From RHKX01 sp046330415 (GTDB lineage Bacteria > Actinomycetota > Thermoleophilia > Solirubrobacterales > 70-9), in NCBI GenBank assembly GCA_046330415.1, contig JAXLSW010000018.1, positions 1 through 64,000 on the forward strand: a stretch of 64,000 nt of DNA. The letters run 5' to 3'. A program made the translations under genes and the position numbers. Under the pieces are notes generated by a model that did not search any database, was not told the origin of the DNA, and was given only the letters and a program-made list of their open reading frames with translations. The first letter of the stretch is position 1, and each line of letters opens with the position of its first letter. Below, piece by piece: positions 60,866 to 64,000 of this stretch.

Positions 60866-61696
60866 ATGAGCGTCCACCACGTCAACGCCGGGACGATGTG
60901 CCCGCTCGGCGCCAAGTACTTCACCGGCGATCCGGGCCTCGGGCGGGGGCTCGTCACCTGCCACTGCCTCGTGATCGAGAGCTCCGACGGGCTCGTCCTC
61001 GTCGACACCGGCATGGGCACCGAGGACATGCGCCATCCCTACCGTCGCCTCGGAGCGCCGTTCAAGGTCGGCTTCGGGGTCAGGGTGGATCCGGCGGGGA
61101 CGGCGATCGAGCGGGTCCGCGCCCTCGGGCTCGATCCCGCCGACGTGCGCCACATCGTCCCCACGCACCTCGACCTCGACCACGCGGGCGGCCTGCCCGA
61201 CTTCCCGGCGGCCCGGGTGCACGTGACCGCGGACGAGCACCGGGTCGCCGTCAACCCGTCGCTTCGCGACAGCAGCCGCTACCGCCACTTCCACTTCGAC
61301 CACGGCCCGCGCTGGCTCATCCATCAGACCGGAGCCGGGGGCGATCGCTGGTTCGGCTTCGAGTCGGTTCGGGTTCTCCCGGGCGTTGATCCCGAGGTGC
61401 TGCTGATCCCGCTACCCGGCCACTCGGCCGGGCACACCGGTGTCGCCGTCCGCGAAGGGGACGGCTGGATGCTCCACTGCGGTGACGCCTACTTCAACCG
61501 CACCGAGCTCGAGACGCCGCCCGTCTCGCCGAAGGGCATCGCCGTCTTCGAGCGGATCATCGCCGCCGACAACGCGGCGCGGATGAACAACCAGCAGCGG
61601 CTGCGCGAGCTCGCGGCCGGCCACGGTGACGAGGTGCGCCTGTTCTGCGCCCACGACCACGTCGAGCTCGAAGGCGAGCAGGCGCGGGGAGCCTGA
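60866..61696 (+). CDS. MBL-fold metallohydrolase
   Basis: 276 residues from ATG at 60866; the longer upstream frame is a shadow of the preceding gene. Metallo-beta-lactamase fold: VLVDTGMGT, IVPTHLDLDHAGGLPDF (HxDxDH zinc motif), IPLPGHSAGHTGV (His), MLHCGDAYF (Asp) and LFCAHDHVELEG (last His). The relatives include lactonases and glyoxalase-like enzymes. Follows the oxoglutarate dehydrogenase gene by 14 bp; substrate unknown. Confidence 0.9.
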   Translation: MSVHHVNAGTMCPLGAKYFTGDPGLGRGLVTCHCLVIESSDGLVLVDTGMGTEDMRHPYRRLGAPFKVGFGVRVDPAGTAIERVRALGLDPADVRHIVPTHLDLDHAGGLPDFPAARVHVTADEHRVAVNPSLRDSSRYRHFHFDHGPRWLIHQTGAGGDRWFGFESVRVLPGVDPEVLLIPLPGHSAGHTGVAVREGDGWMLHCGDAYFNRTELETPPVSPKGIAVFERIIAADNAARMNNQQRLRELAAGHGDEVRLFCAHDHVELEGEQARGA

Positions 61697-61717
61697 CCGG
61701 GCGCCCGCGAGGTCTCG

Positions 61718-62188
61718 ATGGAGACCCCCGAGGAGTGGGCCGAGCGCAACGCCGGCTACTTCGATCCTCCGGACGCCGCGGTCGTCGGGATGATCCTGGC
61801 GAGCTGGCGGGTCGCAGCCGGGCTGGCGCTCGGTCGCGATGACATCGAGCTGGCGGCCGCCTTCCAGCGCCACTACACCAAGCTCGGCACCGGCCTACCG
61901 CCGAACTTCGCCCTCGCCGTGACCGCCGATGAGGTCATCGCCTGCAAGTTCGATCCGTCGAACATCGCCCACCCGCGAGCCGCTCACGACGCGCAGTTCA
62001 AGGAGGAGGTGGCGAGGTGGCCGCGGGGATCGGCGCGCTTCGGCGAGACCGAGAAAGGCGCGCTGGCGTACGGCATGACCCTGCACCTGGATGGCCGCAA
62101 GCCGATCCCCTGCCGCGCCCCGAAGCTGCCCAAGAACCCGGCCAGCGCCTTCGCCGTGGTCATGCTCGGCGGCGAGCTTCCGGCCTGA
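61718..62188 (+). CDS. conserved hypothetical protein
   Basis: 156 residues (METPEEWAERNAGYFDPPDAAVVG...). Soluble, with no cysteine motif beyond two isolated residues and no signal peptide. The region LPPNFALAVTADEVIACKFDPSNIAHP reads like a compact alpha/beta domain. I do not recognise it. Probably cotranscribed with the MBL-fold gene (21-bp gap). Confidence 0.65.
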   Translation: METPEEWAERNAGYFDPPDAAVVGMILASWRVAAGLALGRDDIELAAAFQRHYTKLGTGLPPNFALAVTADEVIACKFDPSNIAHPRAAHDAQFKEEVARWPRGSARFGETEKGALAYGMTLHLDGRKPIPCRAPKLPKNPASAFAVVMLGGELPA

Positions 62189-62592
62189 GCGTCGGCGGCG
62201 TCCCAGAACGTGCGAAGGGCACCGGCCGAGAGAAAGCCGATGCCCTTCGCGGCACCCACGGGAGAGAGGAGGGGACGACTAGGTGACGGTCCTACCGGCC
62301 GCAATGGCCGGTGTCGCGCCGCACACCGTGCACGAATCATGTGCTCGGCTTGAGCGGCGCCCGGATCCGCAGTCGGGACAGGAAACACGAGGCGCGTGCC
62401 CTACGAATGCGCGCCGCGCCTCCCGGACCCGGACGATCGTCCGTTCTCCGATCCTCGGATATGAGGAACTCTGCATGGGCGGTACTTTGCCGTTCGCCCG
62501 GAGTCCCTCACATGTACGCGGGGCCAGTATCCGCGCGGCCGAGTTCTCACGTTCGTAAGGGTCGGGTCCGCGGCGTCGCTAGCCTCCCCGCG
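62189..62592. other. 404-bp intergenic region with palindromes
   Basis: No coding sequence is convincing here; the small open frames have no start signal or sensible composition. It holds a perfect palindrome CGGACGATCGTCCG (62430-62443), an 8-bp inverted repeat GAGGCGCG / CGCGCCTC (62389-62396, 62415-62422) and TCCTC-N6-GAGGA (62452-62467). It ends with TAGCCT (62580-62585), seven bases before the GTG of the next gene, a leaderless promoter layout. Confidence 0.45.
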
Positions 62593-62913
62593 GTGAGCGA
62601 GACGGCCACCTACGAGTACCGGTCCTGGACGCCCGCCGGAACCTTCCGGTGGGTCAAGATCGCGTCCTTCACCGAGCTCGCGGTGTTCGCCGGGCTGCTG
62701 ATCGTCTGGGCGATCCCCGGCCTCGAGGGTCCGACGTTCTGGTTCGGGATGAGCCACGGCATCGGCTACCTGACGCTCTGCGCGCTGATCTTCGTCGCGA
62801 TCCTGCGCCGCGAGGCGCCCTGGTGGCTGCTCGCGGCGACGTTGACGCCCGTCGGCCCGCTCGGCTCGGTCATCGGGATCGAGTGGATCGAGCGCCGACG
62901 GACCGAGGCGTAG
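62593..62913 (+). CDS. DUF3817-type small membrane protein
   Basis: 106 residues from GTG. Three membrane segments (VKIASFTELAVFAGLLIVWAIP, GMSHGIGYLTLCALIFVAIL, WWLLAATLTPVGPLGSVIGI) with the conserved HGxGYL and GPLGS motifs seen in DUF3817 proteins. Basic C-terminus (EWIERRRTEA) faces the cytoplasm by the positive-inside rule. Function unknown. Likely leaderless transcript from TAGCCT at 62580. Confidence 0.82.
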   Translation: MSETATYEYRSWTPAGTFRWVKIASFTELAVFAGLLIVWAIPGLEGPTFWFGMSHGIGYLTLCALIFVAILRREAPWWLLAATLTPVGPLGSVIGIEWIERRRTEA

Positions 62914-62923
62914 ACTCGCCCCC

Positions 62924-63376
62924 GTGGGGCTCACCGACTGGTTCATCCGCCGACGCATGGCCAAGCTGAGTGGTGGCGCCGTCGCCGCGCCGCCGGGAGC
63001 CGTCACGGAGATCAACGGGCTCGGGGATGTCGGCGCGTTGATGAGCCAATGGCAGCAGTTCCAGGGCGCATCCGGCGGGATCGGCGCCGGCATTGGGATG
63101 CATGACCTTCCAGGCGCCGACATGCGCGACGAGATCATGGCTGCGCTGCAGAAGCACGGGGTGCCGACGAACGGGAGAGGCGCAATCGGCGTCGCGGCCG
63201 CCATCGACGAGGATCCCAACGACCTGATGGGCCTGCAGGGGGACATCCTCGGCGTGCTCGCCAAGCACGGCATCGACACCAGCCAGCTCGGAATCGAAGC
63301 TGCCCCCGGCGCTCCCCCGCCCGCCGAACCGACCGCGGCGGCGGATCTGCCGCCGATCCGGGACCCGCTCGCCTGA
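62924..63376 (+). CDS. conserved hypothetical protein
   Basis: 150 residues from GTG. Begins MGLTDWFIRRRMAKLSGGAVA; contains a glycine-rich middle (GASGGIGAGIGMHDLPGADM) and two similar helical stretches (MRDEIMAALQKHGVPTNGRG and LMGLQGDILGVLAKHGIDTSQLG), so it may contain an internal repeat. Proline/alanine-rich tail. TAGACT seven bases before the GTG overlaps the stop of the preceding gene and could be a leaderless -10 box. Function unknown. Confidence 0.65.
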   Translation: MGLTDWFIRRRMAKLSGGAVAAPPGAVTEINGLGDVGALMSQWQQFQGASGGIGAGIGMHDLPGADMRDEIMAALQKHGVPTNGRGAIGVAAAIDEDPNDLMGLQGDILGVLAKHGIDTSQLGIEAAPGAPPPAEPTAAADLPPIRDPLA

Positions 63377-63379
63377 GCC

Positions 63380-63409
63380 TTCGGAGCGGTCCTCAGGGAC
63401 CGCTCCGAA
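63380..63409 (+). terminator. strong hairpin terminator
   Basis: TTCGGAGCGGTCC and GGACCGCTCCGAA form a perfect 13-bp stem with a TCAG loop, immediately after the stop at 63376. No T-run follows. It could stop transcription from both the hypothetical gene and the converging aconitase. Confidence 0.75.
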
Positions 63410-63684
63410 ACCTGACTGGCTGTTTAGCCAAGAGAAAGGCTGGGGCGGGGCCGCGGGAGGCAGGGGGTCCACGCGACCCGCACCCCAGCCAACGCGTCGG
63501 TAGCCAGGGAGGGATGCCGACGCGATCGCCCCCGGAGGCGGGACTGACCGGGAGCGAGCTTTATGAAACCTGCTTCGTCAATCATTACCGATCGCCCTCG
63601 TTGACGCAATGCCAATTCGGCGAATTAGGGGGTAGCTACTGAGGGTGCTGGGAAGTGCGCACCACCCCCGAAAGCGGCCCGGGA
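63410..63684. other. intergenic region between convergent genes, possible structured RNA
   Basis: About 275 bp without a supported gene. It contains the hairpin TGGCT-GTTT-AGCCA just after the terminator, an inverted repeat CGCGTCGG / CCGACGCG (63493-63500, 63517-63524) and an AT-rich stretch around 63560-63640 that is unlike the surroundings. Nothing matches a tRNA or a riboswitch I can recognise. Confidence 0.35.
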
Positions 63685-64000
63685 TCAGCGAAGTTCGCGC
63701 AGGACCCGGTGGAGGATCCCGCCGTGGCGGTAGTACTGACGCTCGTTGGCGGTGTCCAGGCGCACCTGCGCCTCGAACTCGATCGGGTCGGCTCCCTCCC
63801 GCGTCGCGGTGACGGCGAGCGTCGTCGCGCCGTCGATGTCGAGCTCCGGGAGCGAGAACTCCTCCTCCCCGGTGAGTCCCAGCGAGGCGATGCTCTCGCC
63901 CTCGGGGAACTGCAGCGGCAGCACGCCCATCCCGATCAGGTTGGAGCGGTGGATGCGCTCGAAGCTCTCCGCGATCACCGCCTTGACGCCGAGCAGCAGG
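63685..64000 (-). CDS. acnA: aconitate hydratase, C-terminal part (5' end beyond window)
   Basis: The last 105 codons of a long aconitase. I read LLLGVKAVIAESFERIHRSNLIGMGVLPLQFPEGES, the conserved swivel-domain segment of aconitase A, ending in RQYYRHGGILHRVLREL. The reaction interconverts citrate and isocitrate; the 4Fe-4S ligand cysteines lie outside the window. The gene runs off the right edge, so no start is visible. Confidence 0.95.
   Translation of the reverse strand, partial: LLLGVKAVIAESFERIHRSNLIGMGVLPLQFPEGESIASLGLTGEEEFSLPELDIDGATTLAVTATREGADPIEFEAQVRLDTANERQYYRHGGILHRVLRELR

Noticed and set aside
1..64000. tRNA, rRNA, CRISPR array, prophage or insertion sequence
   Set aside because: I looked for cloverleaf ends, regularly spaced direct repeats, integrase or transposase motifs and found none that hold up.

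Overview
The window is about 70% G+C with strongly GC3-biased codons, so long antisense open frames are everywhere. The gene set is typical of Actinomycetota: a decarboxylase-type oxoglutarate dehydrogenase fusion, a DsbA-VKOR pair, a membrane acyl desaturase next to a ferredoxin-reductase-type partner, paired acyl-CoA dehydrogenases, and many leaderless starts (TANNNT box 6-9 nt before the start codon). I think Thermoleophilia/Solirubrobacterales is the best guess, but no marker gene or rRNA is present to prove it. There are no tRNA or rRNA genes, CRISPR arrays or recognisable transposases.

Left part (1-27.5 kb), housekeeping and lipid metabolism. A minus-strand run holds a DEAD-box RNA helicase, a polytopic membrane protein and a PhoD-type phosphatase (cut by the window edge). 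Then come a quinone-reductase-like MDR, a PfkB-family sugar kinase, an AbiEi/DUF559-type gene bounded by inverted repeats, citrate synthase, a lipoprotein and small conserved proteins. A minus-strand block follows with a SHOCT membrane protein, two adjacent acyl-CoA dehydrogenases and an AGPS-like FAD oxidase that carries an odd in-frame insertion. Next are an alpha/beta hydrolase divergent from an NAD-dependent epimerase, a reductase-desaturase pair, DsbA-VKOR, an MMPL transporter divergent from a TetR regulator with a clear operator, a small PH-like protein, and a fused two-SDR protein resembling mycobacterial fatty acyl-CoA reductase, followed by another hydrolase.

Middle part (27.5-56.3 kb), accessory. 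A degenerate repeat region is followed by a photolyase with one frameshift and a decayed YwqG/DUF1963 gene. A large catabolic island begins at 30.5 kb. One minus-strand operon (41.5 to 31.75 kb) encodes an N-acyl-D-amino-acid deacylase, M24 and M20 peptidases, an SDR and two coupled fold-III PLP enzymes (D-threonine aldolase/D-serine dehydratase type and diaminopimelate decarboxylase type). The divergent plus-strand operon encodes a Tat/lipoprotein oligopeptide-binding protein, two permeases, a double-ABC ATPase and a GntR regulator. Beyond it lie a threonine dehydratase-like enzyme, a threonine synthase-like enzyme, a Gfo/Idh oxidoreductase, an EamA exporter, a second GntR regulator, and an AceE-type E1 plus E2 of a dedicated 2-oxoacid dehydrogenase. 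I infer uptake and breakdown of D-amino-acid-containing peptides, with the 2-oxoacid dehydrogenase acting on a product such as 2-oxobutyrate. Three consecutive peptidase genes, one permease and the photolyase carry frame breaks that 1-2 nt deletions can explain. They are either recent mutations or assembly errors.

Right part (56.4-64 kb). A 1459-residue oxoglutarate dehydrogenase fusion carries two lipoyl domains, a subunit-binding domain, an E2 core and E1 in one chain. It is followed by an MBL-fold hydrolase, small conserved proteins, a DUF3817 membrane protein, a strong hairpin terminator and, converging on it, the 3' end of aconitase. With citrate synthase at 7.5 kb, three TCA-cycle genes lie in the window.
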